Below, piece after piece: positions 33,682 to 40,521 of a DNA stretch of 40,521 nt. Numbering within the stretch: position 1 is the stretch's first letter; each line of letters begins with the position of its first letter. Location of the stretch: NCBI GenBank assembly GCA_025055215.1, contig JANWYO010000261.1, positions 1-40,521 of the forward strand, written 5' to 3'. The position numbers were made by a program, and so were the translations under genes. This DNA comes from Gemmataceae bacterium (GTDB lineage Bacteria > Planctomycetota > Planctomycetia > Gemmatales > Gemmataceae). Under the pieces are notes generated by a model, which was not told the origin of the DNA, made no database searches, and saw nothing but the letters and a program-made list of their open reading frames with translations.

Positions 33682-34103
33682 CGGGCAACCGGGTTGGTGC
33701 TGGCGCCTCATGCGTTTTGGGGGTGTCCCCGGATCTCGGCAGGTTAAGGGTGCAGCGACGGAGACGGATTGATCGGTTCGCGCTCGGGCGAGGATGTGAG
33801 ACGCCTGCTGGCCACTCGGCGATCGTTCACGATTCATCGATTCGCGCTCGCTCAGCACGCGGCGGGCGCGAACGGAGGAATCGCCGCGGGCGAACCTGAG
33901 GAATCGGCGTGGAAAAAATGCCGCCCGGAGCGCCCAATCCCGCCCAAAACAAAAGGCGCACCCCGTCTTGGCGGCAAGCGGAGCTTACCGGCGACCGGGG
34001 TGGCGGCGACCGGCGTGCGCGAACCGCCAAAGTCCGCGGGGAGATGATGCGGCGCCGCGCCACCCCCAAACAGGTTGGGGTTCTCCCGCGAACCACCGCC
34101 GTT
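33682..34103. other. intergenic region with direct repeats, no gene seen
   Basis: About 420 bp between the divergent TolB-like and parA promoters. It holds a 20-bp direct repeat with 2 mismatches (33767-33786 and 33831-33850; core TTCGCGCTCG), a shorter pair around GAGGAATCG (33876 and 33898), and two GGCGACCGG copies near 33990-34010. No frame here has both a start signal and a recognisable product. No match to a known parS sequence. Confidence 0.45.
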
Positions 34104-34109
34104 TATAAT
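34081..34109 (+). promoter_or_regulatory. putative promoter of parA
   Basis: TTCTCC (34081-34086), 17 bp, TATAAT (34104-34109), giving a leader of about 35 nt. The -10 box is perfect, the -35 weak. Confidence 0.45.
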
Positions 34110-34148
34110 CCGCCCATCTTTCCCACCCCGGCACGGAAAGGACCACCG

Positions 34149-35045
34149 ATGCGACGGATCGCAATCCTCAACCAAAAAGGCGGCGTCGGCAAGACGACCA
34201 CCGCGGTCAACCTGGCCGCAGCCCTGGCAGAGTGCGGCCAGCGCGTCTGCGTCCTCGACCTCGACCCCCAAGCCCACGCCACCACTCACCTGGGCGTCGA
34301 GCCGAACGGTCAACGGCCGTCGATGTACGATGTCCTCGTGCACAATCGGCAGCTGGCAGAAGTGCGGTTGAAGGTCGGGGAGCGACTCTGGCTGGTTGGT
34401 TCGGACATCAACCTGGCTGCCGCAGAGGTCGAATTGGCGGGCGTTGTTGGCCGCGAGGTCATCCTTCGCGACCTCCTCCTCCAAGACGAGGGGACGTTTG
34501 ACTTTGTTCTGATGGATTGTGGGCCGTCGTTGGGGGTCTTGACGCTCAACGCCTTGGCCGCCGCCAACGAGGTTTTCATCCCCTTGCAACCCCACTTCCT
34601 CGCCCTGCACGGCATGGGAAAGCTCTTCGAAACCACGGCACTCGTCGCCAAACGGATTAATCCTGCCTTGAAGGTGACGGGGATCATCGTTTGTCTGTAC
34701 GAGGCCACCACCCGCCTGGCTCAAGAGGTCATCCGCGACCTGTCGGCCTACCTGGAGAAGAGCCGCGGCGGGACCTCTCCTTGGGCCAACGCCCGGATTT
34801 TCCGGACACGTATCCGGCGGAACATCAAGCTGGCCGAGTGTCCCAGCCACGGCCAGTCGATCTTCGCTTACGCTCCCGGATGCAACGGCGCGGCGGACTA
34901 TCTGGCGTTGGCCCACGAGGTGCTGGGGGAAGACGAGCAGGTCGTGGCCGCTCGCGTGGGGATCGATGACCGGGGCGTCGTCGAGTTGCTGCCCGAAGTG
35001 CCCAGCCGAGGGCCAAGCCCCGCCCCCGTGGGAGAATCGGCGTGA
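34149..35045 (+). CDS. parA: ParA/Soj-family ATPase, without a parB neighbour
   Basis: A 298-aa deviant Walker ATPase. KGGVGKTT (10-17) is the Walker A with the signature lysine, VCVLDLDPQAHAT the Walker A' strand, and FVLMDCGPSLG the Walker B strand. IRRNIKLAECPSHGQSIF near the end is the standard Soj C-terminal motif, so this is the chromosomal ParA class rather than MinD. It lacks the N-terminal helix-turn-helix of plasmid ParA proteins. The 40-residue C-terminal tail (after the ATPase fold) is Pro/Glu-rich. AAAGGA stands 7 nt before ATG 34149, and the stop overlaps the ybeY start (GTGA). The usual partner parB and the gid/rnpA neighbourhood are absent, so its cargo is uncertain. Confidence 0.92.
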   Translation: MRRIAILNQKGGVGKTTTAVNLAAALAECGQRVCVLDLDPQAHATTHLGVEPNGQRPSMYDVLVHNRQLAEVRLKVGERLWLVGSDINLAAAEVELAGVVGREVILRDLLLQDEGTFDFVLMDCGPSLGVLTLNALAAANEVFIPLQPHFLALHGMGKLFETTALVAKRINPALKVTGIIVCLYEATTRLAQEVIRDLSAYLEKSRGGTSPWANARIFRTRIRRNIKLAECPSHGQSIFAYAPGCNGAADYLALAHEVLGEDEQVVAARVGIDDRGVVELLPEVPSRGPSPAPVGESA

Positions 35046-35503
35046 TCCGCGTCAGCATCGCCAGCCCGCAGCAAACCGTTCCCATCGACCGGGGAGGGGT
35101 GCGGCAGGTGGTCCGTACCGTGCTTGAACAAGAGGGGATTCACGACGCCGAGATCAGCGTCGCCTTTGTGGATGATGCCACCATCCATCGGCTCAATCGC
35201 CAATTCCTCCAACACGACGAACCGACCGACGTTCTGACCTTCCCTCTGAGCGAGCCGAAGGCCCGACGGCTCGCCGGCGAATTGGTCATCGGTGCGGAAG
35301 TGGCCCAACGTCAGGCCGACGAGCGGGGCCACGCCGTCGGCGCTGAGCTGGCCCTGTACGTCATCCACGGGCTGCTGCACCTGTGCGGTTACGACGACCA
35401 CCGGCCGGCCGACATTCGTACAATGCGTGCCAAGGAACGGGAGTATTTACGGCGGCTCGGGTTTCCGGACATCGTCGACGAACCGAGCCGCGACCGCCCT
35501 TGA
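35042..35503 (+). CDS. ybeY: YbeY endoribonuclease (rRNA maturation), slightly altered zinc motif
   Basis: A 153-aa single-strand endoribonuclease of the UPF0054 family, needed for 16S rRNA 3' maturation and ribosome quality control. The pattern ISVAFVDDATIHRLNRQFL, then EPTDVLTFPLSE, and HGLLHLCGYDDH (109-120) is clear. In the common motif the third His stands 6 residues after the second; here D119 occupies that place and H120 comes one later. Start is GTG 35042, coupled to parA by a 4-bp overlap. recO follows after about 50 bp. Confidence 0.95.
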   Translation: MIRVSIASPQQTVPIDRGGVRQVVRTVLEQEGIHDAEISVAFVDDATIHRLNRQFLQHDEPTDVLTFPLSEPKARRLAGELVIGAEVAQRQADERGHAVGAELALYVIHGLLHLCGYDDHRPADIRTMRAKEREYLRRLGFPDIVDEPSRDRP

Positions 35504-35551
35504 TTTTCCCGACCCGACGGGTCTTCCGTTCCGCCCGGCCGGTAAACGGAC

Positions 35552-36382
35552 ATGTCGGAAAAAGCCCTGGCGTTGGTGGTGCGCGCCATTGATTGGAGCG
35601 AGACGAGCCGAATCGCCACACTCTGGACGCGCGAACTGGGGAAGGTGCGTGCCTTGGCCAAAGGTGGCAGACGCCTGGGGTCGAACTTTGAATCTGCCCT
35701 TGACCTGCTCACCGTCTGCCGTATAGTCCTCCTCCGCAAATCGTCGGGCAGTCTGGATCTGTTGACCGAGGCACAGGTCGTCGAGCGGTTCCCGCGCCTG
35801 CGGATCGATCTGGCAGCCTTTTATGCCGGCTGCTATATCGCGGAGCTGCTTGCGGATTGGACCGAGGACGACGACCCACATCCGAAGATATTCGACGAGG
35901 CTTGCGCGGCTCTGCGGGTGCTGGGAGATCCGCCCAGGGCAACCGGTCTACGGCTGGCGCGTTTTGAATTGGTGCTCTTGGAGGAATTGGGCTATCGCCC
36001 TGTGTTCGACCGATGTGCCGTCTGCGCGGCCGGCGTGGCGGACAACGCCGCGGCGGCTTTCAGCCCGTCGGTCGGCGGCATGGTGTGTGCCAAGTGTCGG
36101 CCGGGCCGGCGCGACAGCCGACCTTTGGGACCGAATACCCGGCGAGCCTTCCAGGCGCTCGCCGAGTCGGACGACGCCTGGCGGCGCGATTGGCCGTTGG
36201 CCGTGCAAAAGGAACTGCGTCTGCTCCTGGGGGAATATGTCACGTATGTGCGGGGTCGGCGACCACGGTTATTGGGGTATGTGGAGAAGCTGTCGCTGCC
36301 CGGCCACCGCGGGACGCCCGCCGATTCCGGGGGAGGAGATCGTGAGCCGCCATCAGGGCAAAGGGAGGATCAGGCACGATGA
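35552..36382 (+). CDS. recO: DNA repair protein RecO
   Basis: A 276-aa RecO protein, which helps load RecA at gaps together with RecR. The N-terminal OB fold starts KALALVVRAIDWSETSRIAT with TRELGKVRALAKGGRR; the helical domain has DLAAFYAGCYIAELLADWTE; the zinc site is RCAVC...GMVCAKC (two CxxC pairs). The last 25 residues are Gly/Arg-rich and overlap the next gene's start by 41 bp (36342-36382), which is large, and may mean the real product relies on translational coupling. Start ATG 35552 is the first in frame with family similarity from the second residue. Confidence 0.95.
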   Translation: MSEKALALVVRAIDWSETSRIATLWTRELGKVRALAKGGRRLGSNFESALDLLTVCRIVLLRKSSGSLDLLTEAQVVERFPRLRIDLAAFYAGCYIAELLADWTEDDDPHPKIFDEACAALRVLGDPPRATGLRLARFELVLLEELGYRPVFDRCAVCAAGVADNAAAAFSPSVGGMVCAKCRPGRRDSRPLGPNTRRAFQALAESDDAWRRDWPLAVQKELRLLLGEYVTYVRGRRPRLLGYVEKLSLPGHRGTPADSGGGDREPPSGQREDQAR

Positions 36383-37661
36383 CGGGGCCGGGCGCGGCCG
36401 GCAATGCCGTTGGGCCATGGCGCTGGCTGTGGTGCCCCTGGTCCTGGCCTCCGGTTGTGCCTGGGACTCCTGGTGGAGGAAAAAGGCGGACGCCGCCGGC
36501 CCGGCGGCCGTCGGCGACAGCCTGGTGCTGCGCGATGGCAAGCTCGAGGCCGAGGCGCCGCCGGCGGCCGGGTCTGCCGCCGCCGAGTTGGCCCAGGCCC
36601 ACGAGCTGTATCGCCAGAACGACTTCGCCGCAGCCGAGAAAATCTACCGCAAAATCGCCAAGAACCAGAAAAACCCCCAGCACATCGCCGAAGAGGCCCG
36701 CTATTACGAGGCCGAATGCCTGCGCATGCAGCTGAAATATCCCAAGGCCTGTGACACCTACGCCAAGCTCCTCAACGACTTCCCCGCCGGCGCCTACCGC
36801 GAACAGGCCCTCCAGCGGATGTTCGACATCGCCAACTACTGGCTCGACGACACCCGTGCCCAGATGGAGGCCTACAAGGAGAAACGCGAGGGCAAACGTT
36901 TCTGGGTGGCCCCCAACCTGATCCACTGGGACAAGACCAAGCCTTTCTTCGACGAAGAGGGCCGCGCCTTGGAGCGGCTGGAGCAGGTGAGCTACACCGA
37001 CGTGAGCGGCCCCTTGGCCGACAAGGCCCTGTTCCTGGCCGGCAGCGTCAAGTTCTACCGCGAGGACTACAAAGAAGCCGACCGCTTCTTCAGCCAACTC
37101 ATCGAACGTTACCCGCACAGCCCGCTGGCCCCCCAGGCGCTGGAGTTGGCCATCATCGCCAAACACCTCAGCACCGGCGGCTCCGATTACGACGGCCGCA
37201 AGGTCGCCGAAGCCCGCCGATTGGTGAACACCGCCCTGATCAGCTATCCGGAGCTGGCGCAACAGAAACGCGACTTCCTCGAACGGCAGCTGATCGGCAT
37301 CACCTTGCAGCAGGCCGAAAAGGAGTTCAACATCGCGGAGTTTTATCGGCGCACCGGGCACCCCGGATCGGCGTATTTCTACTACGAAATCGTCCGTCGG
37401 TCGTATCCGGGAACGGAATTCTTCGACAAGGCCACCGAACGGATGCACGAGCTGCGCGCCGAGCTGGAGAAGGCCGAGCAACAGAAGACGGCCAAGGGCG
37501 ACGACGCCGCGTCTGGCTCGCCGCCCGACGCGCCGGAGACGGCCCCGCCGCCGCGGAAGCTGCCCGAGAGTCTGGCGCCGTCGTCGTGGCTGCGGCGATG
37601 GCTTCCCGCAGCGTCGTCCCACCCGGGCCAGGAGGCAGGCATCACGCGGGAGGCCCCATGA
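36342..37661 (+). CDS. BamD-like outer-membrane lipoprotein with TPR repeats
   Basis: A 439-aa predicted lipoprotein: basic N-region, hydrophobic core MALAVVPLVLA and lipobox LASGC (Cys about residue 38). After it are TPR-like helical repeats (LAQAHELYRQNDFAAAEKIY, YYEAECLRMQLKYPKACDTY, LFLAGSVKFYREDYKEADRF, RYPHSPLAPQALELAI, ISYPELAQQKRDFLE), then a Pro/Ala-rich tail. Such proteins (BamD/YfiO group) help insert outer-membrane beta-barrels; this one is longer than enteric BamD (about 245 aa). Start GTG 36342 is preferred over ATG 36417 because it follows GGGAGGA by 5 nt and supplies the positive N-region. It overlaps recO and is coupled by ATGA to the LptE-like gene. Confidence 0.88.
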   Translation: MSRHQGKGRIRHDDGAGRGRQCRWAMALAVVPLVLASGCAWDSWWRKKADAAGPAAVGDSLVLRDGKLEAEAPPAAGSAAAELAQAHELYRQNDFAAAEKIYRKIAKNQKNPQHIAEEARYYEAECLRMQLKYPKACDTYAKLLNDFPAGAYREQALQRMFDIANYWLDDTRAQMEAYKEKREGKRFWVAPNLIHWDKTKPFFDEEGRALERLEQVSYTDVSGPLADKALFLAGSVKFYREDYKEADRFFSQLIERYPHSPLAPQALELAIIAKHLSTGGSDYDGRKVAEARRLVNTALISYPELAQQKRDFLERQLIGITLQQAEKEFNIAEFYRRTGHPGSAYFYYEIVRRSYPGTEFFDKATERMHELRAELEKAEQQKTAKGDDAASGSPPDAPETAPPPRKLPESLAPSSWLRRWLPAASSHPGQEAGITREAP

Positions 37662-38383
37662 GCACTGCAACCAACACGCGCCTTTCCAGCCGACGCCCGG
37701 GCAACTTGCCCACCTGGCTCGGCCTCGCGGCCGCCACGCTCCTGGTGCCCGCATGCGAAGGAGGAGGCCACTTCCGCATCCTCGGCTACTCGACCAAGCC
37801 CAATTACGACGAGGGGATCCGCACGGTCTACGTCCCCGTCTTCAACAACCTCACGCTCCGCCGCGGCTTGGAATTCGACCTCACCCGTGCCGTGGTCCGG
37901 CAAATCGAAACCAAGACGCCGTATAAAGTCGTCTCCAATCGGGAAGCCGCTGACACCGAACTCCTGGGCACCATCATCAGCCTGAACAAGGCAATCATCA
38001 ACCGCAATCAGCTCAATGAAGTGCGCGAGGCCGAGACGACGCTGGCCGTCGAGGTGGTCTGGCGTGACATCCGCACGGGCGAACTCTTGTCCCGCCCGCG
38101 GCCGCAGAACGGCATCGTTGCCATACCGCCCGGGGGCCTGGGGATTCCGGGACTGCCCGACCTGGGCGTGACGAGCACGCCGTCGCCGCCGGGTGTCGGC
38201 GGCACGGCGGTGCCGCCGACACCGCTATCGGCGCCCGCCCCCGCGCCGCCCGCCGGGCCGGTCCTGGTGCAATCGCTGGCCAACTTCATCCCGGAGCTGG
38301 GCGAATCGCTGACTACGGCCGAGCAGAAAAACGTCAACCGCCTGGCAGTACAGATCGTGTCGATGATGGAAAAACCGTGGTGA
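37658..38383 (+). CDS. lptE: LptE-like outer-membrane lipoprotein
   Basis: A 241-aa lipoprotein with lipobox LLVPAC and a core like LptE: GYSTKPNYDEGIRTVYVPVF, then LEFDLTRAVVRQIETKTPYK, ADTELLGTIISLNKAIINR, the standard secretin-like alternation of strands and helices. In LPS assembly LptE plugs the LptD barrel. A Pro/Ala-rich insertion of about 35 residues (TSTPSPPGVGGTAVPPTPLS and on) splits the last part. It is coupled by ATGA to the BamD-like gene, so both are outer-membrane assembly factors. Gene symbol follows family resemblance; LPS in this cell type is expected from established knowledge of Planctomycetes. Confidence 0.82.
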   Translation: MSTATNTRLSSRRPGNLPTWLGLAAATLLVPACEGGGHFRILGYSTKPNYDEGIRTVYVPVFNNLTLRRGLEFDLTRAVVRQIETKTPYKVVSNREAADTELLGTIISLNKAIINRNQLNEVREAETTLAVEVVWRDIRTGELLSRPRPQNGIVAIPPGGLGIPGLPDLGVTSTPSPPGVGGTAVPPTPLSAPAPAPPAGPVLVQSLANFIPELGESLTTAEQKNVNRLAVQIVSMMEKPW

Positions 38384-38437
38384 CGACCGCCGGTCCGTAC
38401 GTCAGCAACCCGCCCACGAGCCAGCCTCGGCGGGTAG

Positions 38438-38459
38438 CCATGGTCTCCGAAGACCTTGG
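38438..38459 (+). terminator. possible terminator after the LptE-like gene
   Basis: Arms CCATGGTCT and AGACCTTGG pair over 9 positions with one mismatch and a CCGA loop, 55 nt past the stop, followed by TGTTTG. Weak but the best candidate here. Confidence 0.3.
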
Positions 38460-38577
38460 TGTTTGCGGGTCATCCTCCCCCAAGGGCATCCGTTGGCCGT
38501 CTGCGGAAGCTTGAGCCGGCCTCGGTGTTATCCCCTGGGTGGTCCCGTGGCGCAAGTCGCGGTGCCCGGCAACGCCA

Positions 38578-38606
38578 TTCTCGGGGCAGCAGCAAGGGCG
38601 TACAAT
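38578..38606 (+). promoter_or_regulatory. putative promoter of the CbiE/CbiT gene
   Basis: TTCTCG (38578-38583), 17 bp, TACAAT (38601-38606), 43 bp before the start. No cobalamin-riboswitch consensus was found between the LptE-like gene and this one. Confidence 0.4.
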
Positions 38607-38649
38607 CTGGCAGCGGGCAGCACCTAAGCCGGTCTGATCGGGAGCGACC

Positions 38650-39936
38650 GTGTCCGCCGCGGAAGCGAAGGTTCACATTATCGGCATCGGCAGCGATGGC
38701 CTAGCCGGCCTGACCGGCCGGGCCCGCGACCTGTTGACCTCTGCGGAGTTGGTCATCGGCTCGGAACACGCGCTGGGGCTGGTGGCCGAGCTGCCCGCCG
38801 AAAAATGCCGAATCGGTCCGGACCTGCACGAGGTGGTGCGAACCATTGAGAACAACCTGGGACGCAAGCGCATGGTGGTCGTGGCGGGCGGCGACCCCCT
38901 TTTTTATGGCGTGGCTCGCTACCTCTGCGACCGCCTCGGCAAGGACCATTTCGAGGTCTGGCCGCACGTCAGCAGCATGCAGCTGGCCTTCGCCCGCATT
39001 AAGGAAAGTTGGGAAGACGCCTACCTGACCAACCTCGCCACCCACCCGCTCGATACCGTCCTCGACCGCATCCGCACGGCGGAAATCGTCGGTTTGTTCA
39101 CCAGTGAACAGGAAGACCCGCCGAGCGTGGCTCGGCAGCTGCTGGCCCGCGGCCTCGATTATTTCCGGGCCTATGTCTGCGAGAATCTCGGCAGCCCCGA
39201 CGAGCGCGTCACCCAAGGCGAGCTGAGCGAAATCCAGGACCTGGAGTTTGCGCCGCTCAATGTCATGATCCTCAAACGCAAGCCGGATCGCCCCGATGCG
39301 CCGCGCCCCGTCGGCCGCTTCCGCCGCTTCGGCAACCCCGACGACGTCTTCGCCCAAAGCCGGCCCAAGAGCGGTTTGATTACCCAAGCCGAAGTTCGTT
39401 CCATCAGCCTGGCCCTCCTCGACATCCAACCGGGGAGCGTGGTCTGGGACGTGGGAGCCGGGTCCGGCTCCGTGGCCATCGAAGCCGCTCAGCTCGCCCA
39501 TCCCGGCATGGTCTTCGCCATCGAGCAAGACTCGGCTGACTACCACTTAATCCTGGCCAATGCCGAGACGTTCGGCGTCCGCAACCTGACCGCGGTGCAT
39601 GGCATCGCGCCGGCGGTCTTCCACACCCTACCGGCCCCCGATGCCGTCTTTGTCGGCGGAACGGGCCGGGAAGTCGCTCGACTCCTGGAAAGCGCTTTCG
39701 CCGCCCTCCGTCCCGGAGGACGGCTGGTGGCCAACGTCGCCACGCTGGAAATGCTCACCGCCACCTACGCCACGTTGAAGGCGCTGACCGGCTCCGTCGA
39801 AGTGCTGCTGGTGAACATTGCACGGGGTGTCGAGCAGCTGGAAACGCTCCGCTTCGATGCTGTCAATCCCACCTTCCTCTTGGCCGTCCGCAAGCCCGGA
39901 CGCGATTCCGGCGGTCCACCGCAAATCGCAGGCTAA
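38650..39936 (+). CDS. cobL: cobalamin biosynthesis CbiE/CbiT fusion (precorrin-6Y C5,15-methyltransferase, decarboxylating)
   Basis: A 428-aa two-domain enzyme that methylates precorrin-6Y/7 at C5 and C15 and removes a carboxyl group. The CbiE domain (5-215) is of the tetrapyrrole methylase fold: [38 protein letters not shown] and [17 protein letters not shown]. The CbiT domain (235-415) is Rossmann-like: [39 protein letters not shown], and [18 protein letters not shown]. The start is GTG 38650 with GGAG 5 nt before it. No other cobalamin gene is adjacent, so it is either a dispersed pathway gene or a solitary one. Length and domain order match CobL. Confidence 0.93.
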   Translation: MSAAEAKVHIIGIGSDGLAGLTGRARDLLTSAELVIGSEHALGLVAELPAEKCRIGPDLHEVVRTIENNLGRKRMVVVAGGDPLFYGVARYLCDRLGKDHFEVWPHVSSMQLAFARIKESWEDAYLTNLATHPLDTVLDRIRTAEIVGLFTSEQEDPPSVARQLLARGLDYFRAYVCENLGSPDERVTQGELSEIQDLEFAPLNVMILKRKPDRPDAPRPVGRFRRFGNPDDVFAQSRPKSGLITQAEVRSISLALLDIQPGSVVWDVGAGSGSVAIEAAQLAHPGMVFAIEQDSADYHLILANAETFGVRNLTAVHGIAPAVFHTLPAPDAVFVGGTGREVARLLESAFAALRPGGRLVANVATLEMLTATYATLKALTGSVEVLLVNIARGVEQLETLRFDAVNPTFLLAVRKPGRDSGGPPQIAG

Positions 39937-40235
39937 GCTGTCGCCGCCGCGACATCCGAAAGCTCCCGAAGCGAGACGCGGTGCCGTGTCAGCGCGTGGT
40001 GAGCTGTGCCGATTTCGCGCACGCATCGCCCTGCCGCCCCCTCCGCACGCCGCAGGGGCGCAAGACCCCGACGCTACCCCGCTCATCCCCTCGCTCCCCT
40101 CTTAGCGTACCCCCAATCCGGGGGGTCGTGGAAAGTCGGTTGCGGGGTTCACAAAATAAATCAAGCGGCCATGTTACACGATTGACGTGCCGCCGATCCA
40201 TCGACGAGACGAACCCTCGCCTTACGGAGGTCGCT
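39937..40235 (+). other. intergenic region with one hairpin, no gene seen
   Basis: About 300 bp between the CbiE/CbiT stop and the LarA-like start. ACCCCC / GGGGGT (40109-40126, 6-nt loop) may end the upstream transcript. From 40150 on the sequence becomes AT-rich (ACAAAATAAAT), which suggests the LarA promoter, but I cannot choose its boxes. Confidence 0.4.
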
Positions 40236-40521
40236 GTGCGCGTGAAGCTCGACTATGGCCGGACGGGGCTTGAAGTCAATTTGCCCGACGACCGGGTCGT
40301 CGGGCCGCTCACCATTCGGCCAGCCCCTCCCCTTTCCGACCCGAAACGGGCGGTGGCCGAGGCGCTGCGGCAACCGATCGGCACGCCGCCGTTGGCGGAG
40401 TTGGCACGGGGCCGGCGGGATGCCTGCGTCGTCGTCTGCGACATCACGCGCCCGGTGCCCAACCGCCTGATCCTGCCCCCGATCTTGCGCACGCTGGAGG
40501 CGGCGGGGATCGCCCGCCGCG
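40236..40521 (+). CDS. LarA-like (DUF2088) nickel-dependent lactate racemase family protein, 3' end outside the window
   Basis: Only the first 95 codons are present. [20 protein letters not shown] (3-22), then [19 protein letters not shown] and [18 protein letters not shown] match the N-terminal domain of LarA and its DUF2088 relatives; the D-x-T-R-P motif is a family signature and part of the active site. LarA interconverts D- and L-lactate (or other 2-hydroxyacids) with a nickel pincer cofactor. The start is GTG 40236 with GGAGG 5 nt before it. The microcompartment at the other end of the window should give lactate, so a link is possible but unproven. Which 2-hydroxyacid it uses cannot be told from the part seen. 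Confidence 0.85.
   Translation, partial: MRVKLDYGRTGLEVNLPDDRVVGPLTIRPAPPLSDPKRAVAEALRQPIGTPPLAELARGRRDACVVVCDITRPVPNRLILPPILRTLEAAGIARR

Noticed and set aside
35823-36341. Longer form of the BamD-like protein starting inside recO
   Set aside because: The frame runs open through recO, but the signal peptide and lipobox lie just after GTG 36342 with a strong ribosome site, so the upstream part is not expressed in this frame.
38384-38649. Cobalamin riboswitch before the CbiE/CbiT gene
   Set aside because: The conserved B12-box pieces are not there; only a promoter-like pair and a weak hairpin were found.

Overview
The window is GC-rich DNA from what is almost certainly a planctomycete. The evidence is gene content: a microcompartment operon of the Planctomycetes/Verrucomicrobia (PVM) type, a PVC-type CxxCH heme protein, DUF1080 and DUF1501 proteins, class II photolyase and GAF/HlyD/M50 adaptor proteins. 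Genes are tightly packed, often with ATGA or GTGA overlaps. I saw no rRNA, tRNA, insertion sequence, prophage or CRISPR array.

Region 1 (1-8453, minus strand) is a 12-gene bacterial microcompartment operon. In transcription order it is: DeoR regulator, PduL phosphotransacylase, two BMC-H shell proteins, acetate-kinase family enzyme, EutN/CcmL vertex protein, CoA-acylating aldehyde dehydrogenase, second vertex protein, RpiB-like protein of unknown role, third vertex protein, class II (fuculose-phosphate type) aldolase, and lactate/malate dehydrogenase. The shell has BMC-H and BMC-P only, no BMC-T. Aldolase, aldehyde dehydrogenase and PduL each carry a terminal amphipathic helix that looks like an encapsulation peptide. 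The expected chemistry is cleavage of a deoxysugar phosphate to lactaldehyde plus DHAP, then lactaldehyde to lactyl-CoA, lactyl-phosphate and lactate with ATP formation. Sugar kinases and isomerases are not in the window.

Region 2 (8491-11672, plus) holds a SAM methyltransferase, a GT39/ArnT-like membrane glycosyltransferase and a GT2-like protein that lacks the DxD motif. Region 3 (11813-19245, plus) is the most unusual part: a GAF-domain protein with an HlyD-like adaptor, a lipoprotein adaptor with a WD40 propeller inserted in it, an M50 site-2-type protease with a PqqD-like N-terminal domain and an HlyD-like C-terminal part, and a TetR regulator. No transporter ATPase or RND pump is present, so this looks like a self-contained envelope system of unknown job.

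Region 4 (19415-24096) has a secreted heme/propeller protein, purC, a Fur-family regulator and a small FlgM-like protein with its own promoter and terminator. Region 5 (24389-33630) has secreted glycosidase-like, DUF1080 and DUF1501 proteins, a DUF6817 protein, class II photolyase, an FkbM methyltransferase and a TolB-like propeller protein. Region 6 (34104-40521) is housekeeping: orphan ParA, YbeY, RecO, BamD-like and LptE-like lipoproteins, CbiE/CbiT fusion, and the first 95 codons of a LarA-like nickel-dependent lactate racemase family protein.
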